DNA of 64,000 bases from Luteibacter jiangsuensis (GTDB lineage Bacteria; Pseudomonadota; Gammaproteobacteria; Xanthomonadales; Rhodanobacteraceae), in the NCBI RefSeq assembly GCF_030812295.1, contig NZ_JAUSSK010000002.1, forward strand, positions 558,001-622,000. Direction: 5' to 3'. This document shows positions 36,468 to 45,012 of this stretch, in pieces. A model generated the notes under the pieces. It saw nothing but the letters and a program-made list of their open reading frames with translations. It was not told the DNA's origin and ran no database searches. Made by a program: the position numbers and the translations under genes. Each line of letters begins with the position of its first letter. Positions within the stretch are counted from its first letter, which is position 1.

Positions 36468-36501
36468 TCCGCCCGTCAGGCGGAGGGGCGCAGGTGCGCC
36501 C
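36468..36501 (-). promoter_or_regulatory. two adjacent hairpins between the poly-Cys leader ORF and the TonB receptor gene
   Basis: Hairpin 1: GGGCGCA-CC-TGCGCCC (36486-36501), starting 7 nt after the leader stop. Hairpin 2: TCCGCC-N5-GGCGGA (36468-36484). Both are perfect. There is no U-run, so simple intrinsic termination is unlikely; Rho-dependent attenuation or translation control fits better. Confidence 0.55.
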
Positions 36502-36507
36502 GAAGGA

Positions 36508-36585
36508 TCAGGCAGGACAACAGCAACACGCACCGATCGTGGGGACGATCGGATAGCGCGTGTCGGTCGTGGGCTGCGTGATCAT
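36508..36585 (-). CDS. 25-aa candidate leader peptide with four consecutive Cys codons
   Basis: Minus-strand ORF starting at ATG 36585 with GGAG ten nt upstream. It begins MITQPTTDTRYPIV and ends GACCCCPA, then TGA: Cys codons TGT TGC TGT TGT lie three codons before the stop. It is 127 nt upstream of the TonB receptor pseudogene and followed at once by two hairpins. This is the layout of a cysteine-responsive attenuator. It is not conserved-sequence evidence, and its expression is unproven. Confidence 0.5.
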   Translation of the reverse strand: MITQPTTDTRYPIVPTIGACCCCPA

Positions 36586-36758
36586 GGCGGTTCTACTCCG
36601 GAGGACGACCAGATGTCTGGGTGTTTAGAAGTCCGAATGGGAAATCCATGCTGGTGCAGGAACGTGCGGTTGTCAACTACCCGCGAGGAGGTGGGGTAGG
36701 ACGTTCTGGGTGGATTCCGCTCGCGGGACGCTCACGCGAGCGGATGTCCTTGCCTGGA

Positions 36759-37271
36759 TCAGCGAGAAATTCGCTTCCAGCCCGTCAATGGAATATCGCC
36801 ATTGGGCCGCGGCGGCACCTTGTAGCTCAGCATGTCGCCGCTCAGTTCATAGCTGCGCACCTGGGTCGTTCCCTCCCAGTTCGGATACGTCGCCCCCTCG
36901 ATGTGGAACGTGAGCGTTCGCTTCACGGGATCGGCCTCGACCGTTCCAAAGTGAGAGCTCGTTCCCAATATGACCGATCGGAATTCATCCGGCGTCCCCG
37001 CGTTCTTGTCGTTGGCGGCGAACCTAGGCCGGGCGCTGTTGAAGATAAACAGCGAATAGTGACCGGCGCGATCGATTTGCAGCACGCCCTTCGGGGCATC
37101 GCCGTAGTCGTGCGTTCGCGTTCCGTCCGGATGTTGAACGTCGGCGAAGGCGAGTGTCCAGGTGCCTTCGATGGGAGCGGCCGTATTCGTGGTGCCGGGC
37201 TCCGAGGCGGTGACTGCACGGATCGGGAGAAGGGCCAGAAGGGCGAATAGAAGCGTCTTCGAGGATTTCAT
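36759..37271 (-). CDS. exported lipocalin-like domain protein
   Basis: 170 aa from the ATG at 37271, with signal peptide MKSSKTLLFALLALLPIRAVTAS. The mature part has the lipocalin-like (PF13924-type) strands: IEGTWTLAFADVQHPDGTRTHDYGDAPKGVLQIDRAGHYSLFIFNSARPRF, then FGTVEADPVKRTLTFHIEGATYPNWEGT and LSYKVPP...GWKR. A small-molecule binding role is usual, ligand unknown. It is divergent from a LysR gene with a T-N11-A box between them. Confidence 0.85.
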   Translation of the reverse strand: MKSSKTLLFALLALLPIRAVTASEPGTTNTAAPIEGTWTLAFADVQHPDGTRTHDYGDAPKGVLQIDRAGHYSLFIFNSARPRFAANDKNAGTPDEFRSVILGTSSHFGTVEADPVKRTLTFHIEGATYPNWEGTTQVRSYELSGDMLSYKVPPRPNGDIPLTGWKRISR

Positions 37272-37316
37272 GACGGGGATTTCCTGCCGATGTGCGGCGC
37301 AGTTTAGTGCGCTACC

Positions 37317-37339
37317 ATTCATTTCGAACATATATGAAT
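37317..37339. promoter_or_regulatory. LysR-type box ATTCAT-N11-ATGAAT
   Basis: Perfect 6-bp arms with an 11-nt spacer, the classic T-N11-A geometry. It lies between the starts of the divergent lipocalin-like gene (37271) and LysR gene (37377), 38 nt before the latter. Confidence 0.7.
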
Positions 37340-37376
37340 ATGTGTTTCAGTCATTTAAGAATGAAATGGATACACC

Positions 37377-38234
37377 ATGAAAGCCCTCGATCTCGATGCC
37401 GTCAAAGCCTTTGTCCTGATCGCTGAGTTGCAGAGCTTCACCCGTGCCGCCGAGGCGCTGAACAGCACGCAGTCGGCGATCAGCCTGAAGTTGCGCCGGC
37501 TGGAAGACCAGCTGGGCCGGCGCCTGCTGGAGCGGACGCCGCGCCAGGTGAGGCTGTCCGCCGAGGGAGCCGCATTCATGGAGGCCGCTCGTGAGTTGGT
37601 CGGTGCGCACGAACGCGCCATCGCGTCGTTCGACGTGAAGCAGCGGCGACTTGTGATCGGCGTCAGCCATCAGTTGGTGGGCAGTGAGTTACCCGGGTTG
37701 TTGCTCTGGATGAACGAGCACGATCCCCATCTGGTGATCGAGTTGCGCGTCGCCGGCTCGAACGAAGTACTCAAGGCCTACGACGACGGCGTGCTGGATG
37801 CCGCCCTGGTGTTGCAGCCGGAAGATCGCCGTCGCCATGGTGAAGTGCTGTTTGCCGAATCGTTCGCATGGATCGCCGCTCCGCATTGGCAACCGCGCCC
37901 AGGTCAACCGCTCCCGCTGTCGACCCAGGGCGAAACATGCAGCATTCGCGCGGCAGCGGTCCGTGCGCTGGATAGTGCCGGCATCGCCTGGACGGAAGTG
38001 TTCATCGGCAAGGGTGCTGCCGTGGTGGGAGCCGCGGCTACGATCGGCTTGGCGGTCGCCGTATTGCCGAGGCGTGCCGCACCGTCCGGTACCATCGATA
38101 TCGGCCAAGCGCTTTCATTGCCTCCGTTACCCACGCACGAGGTGGTGCTGTATTCGGCGCTTCATGACAATCGGTCGCGCAGTGCGCTGCATACGCTGGG
38201 GATGGCGTTCAAGAATCTGTCCAAGACGGGTTAG
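37377..38234 (+). CDS. LysR-family transcriptional regulator
   Basis: 285 aa. HTH: KALDLDAVKAFVLIAELQSFTRAAEALNSTQSAISLKLRRLEDQLGRRLLERTPRQVRLSAEG. Effector domain: RRLVIGVSHQLVGSELPGLLLWMNEHDPHLVIELRVAGSNEVLKAYDDGVLDAALVL. Probably regulates the divergent lipocalin-like gene through the box at 37317. Confidence 0.92.
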   Translation: MKALDLDAVKAFVLIAELQSFTRAAEALNSTQSAISLKLRRLEDQLGRRLLERTPRQVRLSAEGAAFMEAARELVGAHERAIASFDVKQRRLVIGVSHQLVGSELPGLLLWMNEHDPHLVIELRVAGSNEVLKAYDDGVLDAALVLQPEDRRRHGEVLFAESFAWIAAPHWQPRPGQPLPLSTQGETCSIRAAAVRALDSAGIAWTEVFIGKGAAVVGAAATIGLAVAVLPRRAAPSGTIDIGQALSLPPLPTHEVVLYSALHDNRSRSALHTLGMAFKNLSKTG

Positions 38235-38344
38235 TCACTTGGATGTAACTTGACGCGATTTTTACGGCTCGCCGCCCCGCTCGACCGGGAGAATTTACGG
38301 CGGGCAGGCAGATACTGGGCCCGTTCCCACTGCCGAGTTCTCCG

Positions 38345-38782
38345 ATGTCGATTCTGTTGCTTGTCGCTCCGGTTCATCCCCAAGAAGCGGAGGCGGTCGC
38401 CGATGACGCGTTGATGGGTTTATGGGACCGCGCGCAAGCGCAAGGGGAAGACCTGGTCTGGCGAGCTTGCGCCGACATCGAGCAGGTGACCGATTGCCTG
38501 GCCGGCCGGGAGGCTGCCTCGGTGGACCTGGTCCTTCTGGACGTCGACGCGGATGCGATACCCGAGGGACAGGTGGCTCCGTTACGCCGCGCGCTCAACG
38601 CGTTGAGCGTGCCGTTGATCGAGATCCACGCCGATAGCCGCGCCGGCGACCTGGCGACGATCTCTCCGGCTCATCCGTCCCTGGTGAGTGTCACCACGCC
38701 GGGCAATCCCGCCGCCGGGTACGAGATGGCGCTTTCGATCGGGCTTCGCTACCTCGCGCGGAACCGGCAGCTGGCGGCGTAG
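38345..38782 (+). CDS. degenerate type II 3-dehydroquinase-like (AroQ-like) protein
   Basis: 145 aa, the length of AroQ. It opens MSILLLVAPVHPQ where AroQ has ILVLNGPNLN, and keeps the core ALNALSVPLIEIHADSRAG (AroQ: alrd.l.gv.lP.vEvHlSn..aR) and the last helix AGYEMALSIGLRYL. It lacks the active-site Tyr/Arg loop (LLGtREPe.YG), the NPgAyTHtS segment (here LDVDADAIPEGQ) and the REpFR..S arginine. It probably no longer makes dehydroshikimate and may be a structural or ligand-binding relative. Stand-alone gene. Confidence 0.6.
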   Translation: MSILLLVAPVHPQEAEAVADDALMGLWDRAQAQGEDLVWRACADIEQVTDCLAGREAASVDLVLLDVDADAIPEGQVAPLRRALNALSVPLIEIHADSRAGDLATISPAHPSLVSVTTPGNPAAGYEMALSIGLRYLARNRQLAA

Positions 38783-38954
38783 CTAGTGCCGCGGCGACCG
38801 GTTACACGCTTGATGGCTCCTTGCCAAAACTGCATATAACTAGCCGCGTCACGTAGGACCACTCCTATATCTCGCTACTTCCTGAATACGTAGTCTTGCG
38901 TGCAGCGCGCATCGGGCTTTCCACGCGCTCAGACAAACACGGCAGGGAAACGCG

Positions 38955-41900
38955 ATGGACGTTCGGGGCACTCAGGGAGGGAGGGCGAATTGGCCCGCCA
39001 CAGGGATGGGTTTGGTCGGTATCGCATGGCGGTATGCTGTTCTGGTGCTTTTCGTCGCTGGCGCGGTGATCTCGCCGGAAGCACGTGGTCAGGATGCCTC
39101 GCCGTCGTCAGGACGACAGCTCCCGGCGTGGACGACGACTGTCCCGGCAGCCGCACCAAACGGCATCGCTGCCACCGTTGACGTGACCGGCACCTGGCAC
39201 GGCAACCTGCATGCAGCCGGTGATTCCACCGCCGCAGACTGGGCCGAGGAATTCGAACTCACGCAGGACGTTGCCGGTAATGTGACAGGCACGCGTCGTA
39301 CGACGCCGCTGTCGAATGCCAGTGGCTGGTACTTATGGTCGATAGCCGGCGGCGTCTCGGGGAACACGTTGACGATCGGCGACGGCACCATCCTTGCGCA
39401 AGGCGGCTCGAACACGGGATGCAAGACGTCGATGTCGCTCGCCTTGTCCGAGACACCGGACGGCACTCGATTACAAGGTACCTGGACCTCAACCCAGGCC
39501 GGCTGTTCCAGTGGCACGGTGGACATCACGCGCTATGGTGGGCAGGCAACCAAGAACCTCGGCAGCGGAGCGAGGTGCGATGGCGGTCTCGGCTCCGCCA
39601 AGTCCGGTAGCGGGAGCGGCGGCACCGCCAGCGGCAATGCCAACGGCTCGTCTTGCGCCGAGGTCATGGGTGCAAACGTCGTGGGCGACCCGATCGATGC
39701 CTCCACCGGTAACTTCCATCTTCAGGAGGACGACTACGAGGGCGGCCCCTGGCTCACCTTCCGGCGCTTCTACAACAGCAACGGCGCGACCGCACCGGCG
39801 GCCATGGGGTTCCGCTGGCGGCACGTCTTCGATCGCTCGCTGAACATCTCGGGCAATCCAGCGAACACCATCATTTCATTGCGCCCCGACGGTAAGCAGA
39901 CGATCTACACGCGCAGCGACAGTACCGGCTCATGGCTCGCCGACACGCGGACGGACATCCTCACCGATCTCCGTGACGCGCAGGGCGCGCCCATGGGGTA
40001 CGCCTTGTTTGTCGGCGGCACACGACAGACCGAAAACTATGATCTGGCCGGTCACCTGATATCGGTGGTTGGCCAGGACGGCCAGGGAATCACGCTCAGT
40101 TATACGGCCACGCCTTCGCCGGCGATCGGATTGCTGTCGACGGTAACTGACTCAAAGGGCCGCCAGCTCGTCTTCACCTACGACAGCTCCGCCCGGCTCA
40201 GTGTGGTGAAGCTGCCCGATGGCAAGAGTCTGTCCTACAGCTACGGCTCTTCCTCGTCCAACCTCAGTCAGGTGGTCTATGCGGACAATCAAACCCGTAG
40301 GTATACCTACAACGAGAGCGGCTTTGTCGGTGCAACACCGCTGCCGAACGCGCTGACGGGCATCACGGACCAGCGCGGTATACGTTACGAAAGCATCACC
40401 TACGACGACCTTGGACGGGCAACCTCGTCGACGTTCAACGGCAATGTTGGCACCACGCGGATCGCTTACCAGGCCGATGGAACCTCGGCGATCACCTACC
40501 CGCTAGGCAATACCGTTCGCATCGCGCCCGTTTCTATCGACGGCCTGATGAGGGTGGGTTCGCTCGACGGTCCTTGCACCCCCGACTGCGGTCAGCCCTG
40601 GCAGTCTCGCACGTATGATGCGCGCGGCTTCCCAGCGAGCATGGTGGACTTCAACGGCGTTTCGACGCAGACCACATACGACGCCTTTGGGTTACTGGAG
40701 TCGACCAGCGAAGCAGTGGGCCTGCCCGAGGAGCGGCGCACGCAGACCACATGGGACACGGGTCTTCGCTTGCCATTGGTGACGCGTGTGCTCGACGGTG
40801 CCGGAACGGCGCTCATGGCCACGAGCCAGGTCTACGATGCGACAGGGCTATTGCTTGCACGTTGCCAAGCGGATCTCGCAGAACCTGGCGCTTCGACCTA
40901 TGTCTGCTCGCCGACCGGAGATGTCCCTGCTGGCGTACGTCGCTGGATCTACACCTATTGCGCTGTGGTCGACACCACACAGTGTCCGCTAGCCGGTCTT
41001 CTGCTGAGTATCACCGGACCGCGCAAGGACGTGGTGCAGACCACGACGTACCAGTACTACATGGACGATACCGCTCAGTGGCGACACGGCGACCTGAAGT
41101 CCGTCACCGATGCATTGGGCCACGTCACCCGCATTGCGAAGTACGACGGCGCGGGTAGACCGACGCGCACCATCGATGCCAATGGCGTCATCACCGATCT
41201 CACGTACACGCCACGCGGATGGCTACAATCGCGGACGGTACGGGCCAATGCCGATGGCTCGGATGCATCGGGCGACGTCCTGACGAAAATTGCCTACACA
41301 ACGTACGGCAACGTCGAGACCCTCACCGACCCCAGCGGTGTCGTCACGAATTTTATCTACGACAACGCCCATCGCCTGACGGACATCAAGGACACCGCGG
41401 GAAACCGCATTCACTATATTCTCGATGCGGCGGGCAATCGCGTGCAAGAGCAGGTGCTCAATCCGTCTGGCGTCGTGATCAAGGGCGTAACGCGGACATA
41501 CAACGCCTTGGGACGCCTGACCCGACTCTTCGACGGCCTGAACCACGTGATCATGGATGCCAGCGCCCCCGCCGCATACGACGGCAACGGCCATCTCGTA
41601 CAAAACATCGACGGCCTGGGCGTGCAGACGAAGGCAACGTACGACGGCCTGGATCGACTGGTCGTGGCTATTCAGGATGCCAGCGGGAAGACAGCGGCCA
41701 CTCAAAACACGCAGACCGTGACGCAATACGATGCGCTCGATCACATCGAGGGCATCAGCGACCCCGAGGGCCTAGCGACCACGTACGTTCGCAACGCCTT
41801 CGGCGATGTCGTGAACCAGGTGAGCCCGGATACGGGGCCATCGTCGGCAGGTTTCGACGAGGCTGGCAACGCCACGACCAGCACGGATGCCCGTGGCACG

Positions 41901-43586
41901 ACCGTCAGCTACACCTACGACGCACTGAACCGTCGTACCTCGGCGACTTACCCGACGACCGCCGACAACGTGTTGTGGCGTTACGACGAGCCGGACAGTA
42001 CGACCGGATGCGCGGGCTCCTTCCCGATCGGCCGGCTCACCCGCATCGTGGAATCGGCCGTGACAACGACCTATTGCTACGACCGGCGTGGGAACGTTAC
42101 CCGGAAGAGCCAGACGCTCGGAACACAGACCGACACGACCAGTTACACCTATACCCGCGCGGATCGGCTGGACACCGTGACGTATCCAAATGGTGGCAAG
42201 GTGACCTATTCGCGGGACTACCGGGGTCGCACGGTATCGATACTCTTCACGGCCCCTGGGGTGGGCCAGACCGTGGTCAGTAGCGTCACCTATCTGCCTT
42301 TCGGACCGGTGGCAAGTTACCGCCTGGGGAGCGGGCAGACCGTTACGCGAACTTACGATGCGAACTTTGCGGTCACCGACGTCTCCAGCCCGGCGCTCGA
42401 TCTGCACTTCGCACGCGACGTCATGGGCAACCTCGTGTCGCTCGGTGCCACCCCTGGCGCCATTCCGGCAACGGAAACCTACACTTATGATCCGCTCTAC
42501 CGCCTGACCTCCGTGAATGACGCGGATGGCGCGGCGATCGAGGCCTACACGTATAACAGGACCGGCGATCGACTGAACAAGGTGGCGCCAGGACAAGCCA
42601 CCGGCGCTTACGGCTATCAGGCAGGTACTCATTGGCTCACGAGCGTAGGAACCGATTCCCGTACCTACGATTCCAATGGAAACACGACCGGAAGCACGAT
42701 CGCCGGCGAGGCACTCGGCTACGGTTACAACGGCCGCAATCGCATGACGGCGGTCCGGCGCAATGGCGCTACGGTAGGTACGTACGTCTACAATGCGCTC
42801 GGACAGCGAGTGTCCAAGACGGTAACAACGCCTGCTGCTGGTATCACGCGGTTCGTGTATGACGAAAACAGTCAGCTATTGGCCGAGTATGGGGCCACGA
42901 ACCGGGATATTGTCTGGCTGGACAACTTGCCTATTGCAACGGTCGACATCGCTGGCGGAATTGCGACTTTCGGATATATTCACGCGGATGCATTGGGTAC
43001 GCCTCGTGCGGTCGCCGATGCCAAGGGCGTGACGATCTGGACGTTGGTGTTTCAGGGAAACCCGTTTGGCGAGATGCTGCCGGCGTCTCTGACGGGTTAC
43101 ACGTTGAATCTTCGTTTTCCCGGTCAGTACTTCGATGCAGAGAGTGGGCTGAGCTACAACGTAAACCGTGACTATGAACCCGCAACTGGGCGGTACATTC
43201 AAAGCGATCCACTCGGTTTACTCGCAGGCACTACTACGTTCGCCTACGTAGGAAGCAATCCGCTTGGTTACGTAGATCCTCTAGGGCTCGCTACAAAGTG
43301 CAAAACGATTCTCAAGCTTCCCGGCTTCGACCTCCAGAAATGCTCCGACGATGGATCACAGCCCTCGCCACAAGATGCGAAGGATGCGAAGCGGATGTCA
43401 CCGGGACAGTTGGACAAGGCATGTGAGGCAAACGGATACAAAGACGCACATGAAATGAAGAGGGATCTAAACCTCGGCAGCGACCGTGACATATTTGTCG
43501 ACGGGAATGGGAACATGTATTCCGGGCCACGGCAAGGAACCGGGCAAATGGAATACTTAAATATGAACTCGAACGGGTGGAAGTAA
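38955..43586 (+). CDS. exported Rhs/YD-repeat polymorphic toxin
   Basis: 1543 aa with AGGGAAA before the ATG. A signal or TM segment lies at residues ~20-40 (WRYAVLVLFVAGAVISPEARGQ). Next are a region of unknown fold, the DUF6531-like start VVGDPIDASTGNFHLQEDDYEGGPW, about 30 YD repeats forming the Rhs cocoon, and the core ending YFDAESGLSYNVNRDYEPATGRYIQSDPLGLLAGTTTFAYVGSNPLGYVDPLGL, the self-cleavage motif. The last 98 residues are the variable toxin. Its end (SDRDIFVDGNGNMYSGPRQGTG) resembles the polymorphic toxin 33 type; that call is tentative. No PAAR or VgrG is present. The stop overlaps the immunity gene start (TAATG). Confidence 0.93.
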   Translation: MDVRGTQGGRANWPATGMGLVGIAWRYAVLVLFVAGAVISPEARGQDASPSSGRQLPAWTTTVPAAAPNGIAATVDVTGTWHGNLHAAGDSTAADWAEEFELTQDVAGNVTGTRRTTPLSNASGWYLWSIAGGVSGNTLTIGDGTILAQGGSNTGCKTSMSLALSETPDGTRLQGTWTSTQAGCSSGTVDITRYGGQATKNLGSGARCDGGLGSAKSGSGSGGTASGNANGSSCAEVMGANVVGDPIDASTGNFHLQEDDYEGGPWLTFRRFYNSNGATAPAAMGFRWRHVFDRSLNISGNPANTIISLRPDGKQTIYTRSDSTGSWLADTRTDILTDLRDAQGAPMGYALFVGGTRQTENYDLAGHLISVVGQDGQGITLSYTATPSPAIGLLSTVTDSKGRQLVFTYDSSARLSVVKLPDGKSLSYSYGSSSSNLSQVVYADNQTRRYTYNESGFVGATPLPNALTGITDQRGIRYESITYDDLGRATSSTFNGNVGTTRIAYQADGTSAITYPLGNTVRIAPVSIDGLMRVGSLDGPCTPDCGQPWQSRTYDARGFPASMVDFNGVSTQTTYDAFGLLESTSEAVGLPEERRTQTTWDTGLRLPLVTRVLDGAGTALMATSQVYDATGLLLARCQADLAEPGASTYVCSPTGDVPAGVRRWIYTYCAVVDTTQCPLAGLLLSITGPRKDVVQTTTYQYYMDDTAQWRHGDLKSVTDALGHVTRIAKYDGAGRPTRTIDANGVITDLTYTPRGWLQSRTVRANADGSDASGDVLTKIAYTTYGNVETLTDPSGVVTNFIYDNAHRLTDIKDTAGNRIHYILDAAGNRVQEQVLNPSGVVIKGVTRTYNALGRLTRLFDGLNHVIMDASAPAAYDGNGHLVQNIDGLGVQTKATYDGLDRLVVAIQDASGKTAATQNTQTVTQYDALDHIEGISDPEGLATTYVRNAFGDVVNQVSPDTGPSSAGFDEAGNATTSTDARGTTVSYTYDALNRRTSATYPTTADNVLWRYDEPDSTTGCAGSFPIGRLTRIVESAVTTTYCYDRRGNVTRKSQTLGTQTDTTSYTYTRADRLDTVTYPNGGKVTYSRDYRGRTVSILFTAPGVGQTVVSSVTYLPFGPVASYRLGSGQTVTRTYDANFAVTDVSSPALDLHFARDVMGNLVSLGATPGAIPATETYTYDPLYRLTSVNDADGAAIEAYTYNRTGDRLNKVAPGQATGAYGYQAGTHWLTSVGTDSRTYDSNGNTTGSTIAGEALGYGYNGRNRMTAVRRNGATVGTYVYNALGQRVSKTVTTPAAGITRFVYDENSQLLAEYGATNRDIVWLDNLPIATVDIAGGIATFGYIHADALGTPRAVADAKGVTIWTLVFQGNPFGEMLPASLTGYTLNLRFPGQYFDAESGLSYNVNRDYEPATGRYIQSDPLGLLAGTTTFAYVGSNPLGYVDPLGLATKCKTILKLPGFDLQKCSDDGSQPSPQDAKDAKRMSPGQLDKACEANGYKDAHEMKRDLNLGSDRDIFVDGNGNMYSGPRQGTGQMEYLNMNSNGWK

Positions 43587-43972
43587 TGTCGTCGAAATTG
43601 TTCATCTCATTTTCACTCATCGGCACAACCACGCATCCTCGTGATATTTCTGCCGTTACTCGCATCAAGCCTTATACGGAATTATTGCGAGGCGAGCGAA
43701 ACAGCGAGCGAGACTTACCAAGATCCAATCTATGGACGCTTCGCTCGGAAGGCGGCCCGGAACAGTCCGTGGAGTCACATTGGAACACAATCGAGAAAGA
43801 TCTTCTGTCCAACATCGATGCTTTTCGTCGTTTTTCTGCAGAAGGTAGAGCAGTTATAACCATTGTCGTTATGGGCGATGACCCGCGATGTCCGAGTATT
43901 GAGATTCCCCCGTCCATGTCGCTTTTTGCTGGATCAATTGGTGCGACGATCGATGTCGATCACCTACAATAG
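43586..43972 (+). CDS. DUF4279-type cognate immunity protein
   Basis: 128 aa. The ATG at 43586 shares one base with the Rhs stop codon, and GGTGGAAG precedes it. KLFISFSLIGTTTHPRDISAVTRIKPY, later SVESHWNTIEKDLLSNIDAFRRF and the ending GSIGATIDVDHLQ match the DUF4279 pattern used by immunity proteins of Rhs and WapA toxins. Base composition is clearly lower in GC than the Rhs core, as usual for exchangeable toxin-immunity tips. Confidence 0.8.
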   Translation: MSSKLFISFSLIGTTTHPRDISAVTRIKPYTELLRGERNSERDLPRSNLWTLRSEGGPEQSVESHWNTIEKDLLSNIDAFRRFSAEGRAVITIVVMGDDPRCPSIEIPPSMSLFAGSIGATIDVDHLQ

Positions 43973-43975
43973 GAG

Positions 43976-44038
43976 TTCCGGGGAAGTAATTACGATGTCG
44001 AGTCGCATCTGAGCTTCAGCGTAAATCGTGACAACTGA
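43976..44038 (+). pseudogene. remnant of an Rhs core tip (displaced former C-terminus)
   Basis: In frame from 43976, translation gives FRGSN then YDVESHLSFSVNRD and a stop. It aligns without gaps to FPGQYFDAESGLSYNVNRDY in the intact Rhs core (about 43117-43176). It is the scar left when a new toxin-immunity tip was placed upstream of an older one, a known feature of Rhs loci. Confidence 0.75.
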
Positions 44039-44279
44039 ATTGCTCCGGTTCTATCGAGTGAAGGGGGCGGTGTACAGCAGGGAGACTGGCTTCTTTGCAC
44101 CGATTGCAGAGATCAACACGTCGGACTATTTTCACAACGTTGATTGTGGCGAAAGCTTTGATAGGGTTCAGAGCGATGACGCCAAACGAGAGCGGGCATC
44201 GCTTCCGAAGCATGACAGGCAGTCTCTACATAGTTTGATCAAGCGAGAGTATTCGTTACTGCGGGCGCTCTTCGAGTGA
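44028..44279 (+). CDS. 83-aa hypothetical protein after the Rhs remnant
   Basis: GTG-started ORF with no clear Shine-Dalgarno, overlapping the Rhs remnant in another frame. The sequence (TELLRFYRVKGAVYSRETGFFAPIAEINTSDYF...LIKREYSLLRALFE) is protein-like but unrecognised. It might be part of an older orphan toxin or immunity module, or chance. Confidence 0.25.
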   Translation: MTTELLRFYRVKGAVYSRETGFFAPIAEINTSDYFHNVDCGESFDRVQSDDAKRERASLPKHDRQSLHSLIKREYSLLRALFE

Positions 44280-44598
44280 TAGGGACTGCAACGCAGCGGC
44301 GTCGCCAGTCACTCTTTGGCGGGCGTCGTCGGGGCGGCTTCGTTAGTCTGAATCCAAACAGTCACTGTACGGCGGCGGCAATCCTATCAATACGCGCGTC
44401 GCTTTGGATGAATAAACATGGGTCTCAGCTAAGTCTTGGGCTTGTATCCTTGTGGTCGCATCAAGATTAAGAGCGGCCGCATGCGGGCCGAACACGGGCG
44501 GCAGTGGTCTTTGACCAGTAGTCCGGCCAATCCCCGGCTCGCCGCGTCATACTCGCAGTGGGCGGAGTGCCAAGAGCTAGCGGCGGCTCCCCCTTGGC
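44280..44598. other. 319-nt stretch without a convincing gene
   Basis: Boundary between the Rhs locus and the ubiquitin-like operon. ORFs here are short and have no start signals. A GCGGCCGC palindrome lies near 44473. No att repeat was visible by eye. Confidence 0.4.
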
Positions 44599-45012
44599 TC
44601 ATCGGCCGAAGGTGATGAACCGCTTGAGCCTGCCCGTTGCTCGTGCGATCACCCGACGCGTGCGCTCCCGCCACGAGCGACTAGCCCGATCAGAGGCGAC
44701 GTGACGTGCTACCTGCTTCCGCATGATCGCTTCGGCTTGGCTTGGTGAGAAGGCCCGAAGCCATTCCACTTCTCCATTGGAAATAAAGTAATGCGAGTGG
44801 CACGGAGCATCAGCAACGAGAATCGACGGCGTAATAGACGGTCCAGTCACCGTCGCTGAGATACGGTGACCGTCTGGCACCAACAGCGTGATACGGTGAC
44901 CGCATCCGCATGCGCAAAGGAGCGCTGCTAACTCGAATTCCACGTTGTGGTACACGACGCCCGCGATCAACTCCGCAGGAATACGCTGTACTGCCTCATA
45001 TCTGTATCTCAT
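44599..45012 (-). CDS. DUF6527-type protein of a ubiquitin-like operon
   Basis: 137 aa. The core AGVVYHNVEFELAALLCACGCGHRITLLV...PSITPSILV...PCHSHYFISNGEVEW has a Cys/His cluster (CACGCGH plus CHSH) that probably binds zinc, as in DUF6527 proteins associated with ThiF/multiubiquitin operons. The C-terminus is basic (SRSWRERTRRVIARATGRLKRF). Its ATG overlaps the E1 gene stop by 4 nt, so it is the last gene of the three-gene operon. Its biochemical role is unsettled; an E2-like, adaptor or target role are all possible. Confidence 0.75.
   Translation of the reverse strand: MRYRYEAVQRIPAELIAGVVYHNVEFELAALLCACGCGHRITLLVPDGHRISATVTGPSITPSILVADAPCHSHYFISNGEVEWLRAFSPSQAEAIMRKQVARHVASDRASRSWRERTRRVIARATGRLKRFITFGR

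Noticed and set aside
44429-44674. 81-aa minus-strand ORF downstream of the DUF6527 gene
   Set aside because: Overlaps the real gene's 3' end, no start signal, no family.
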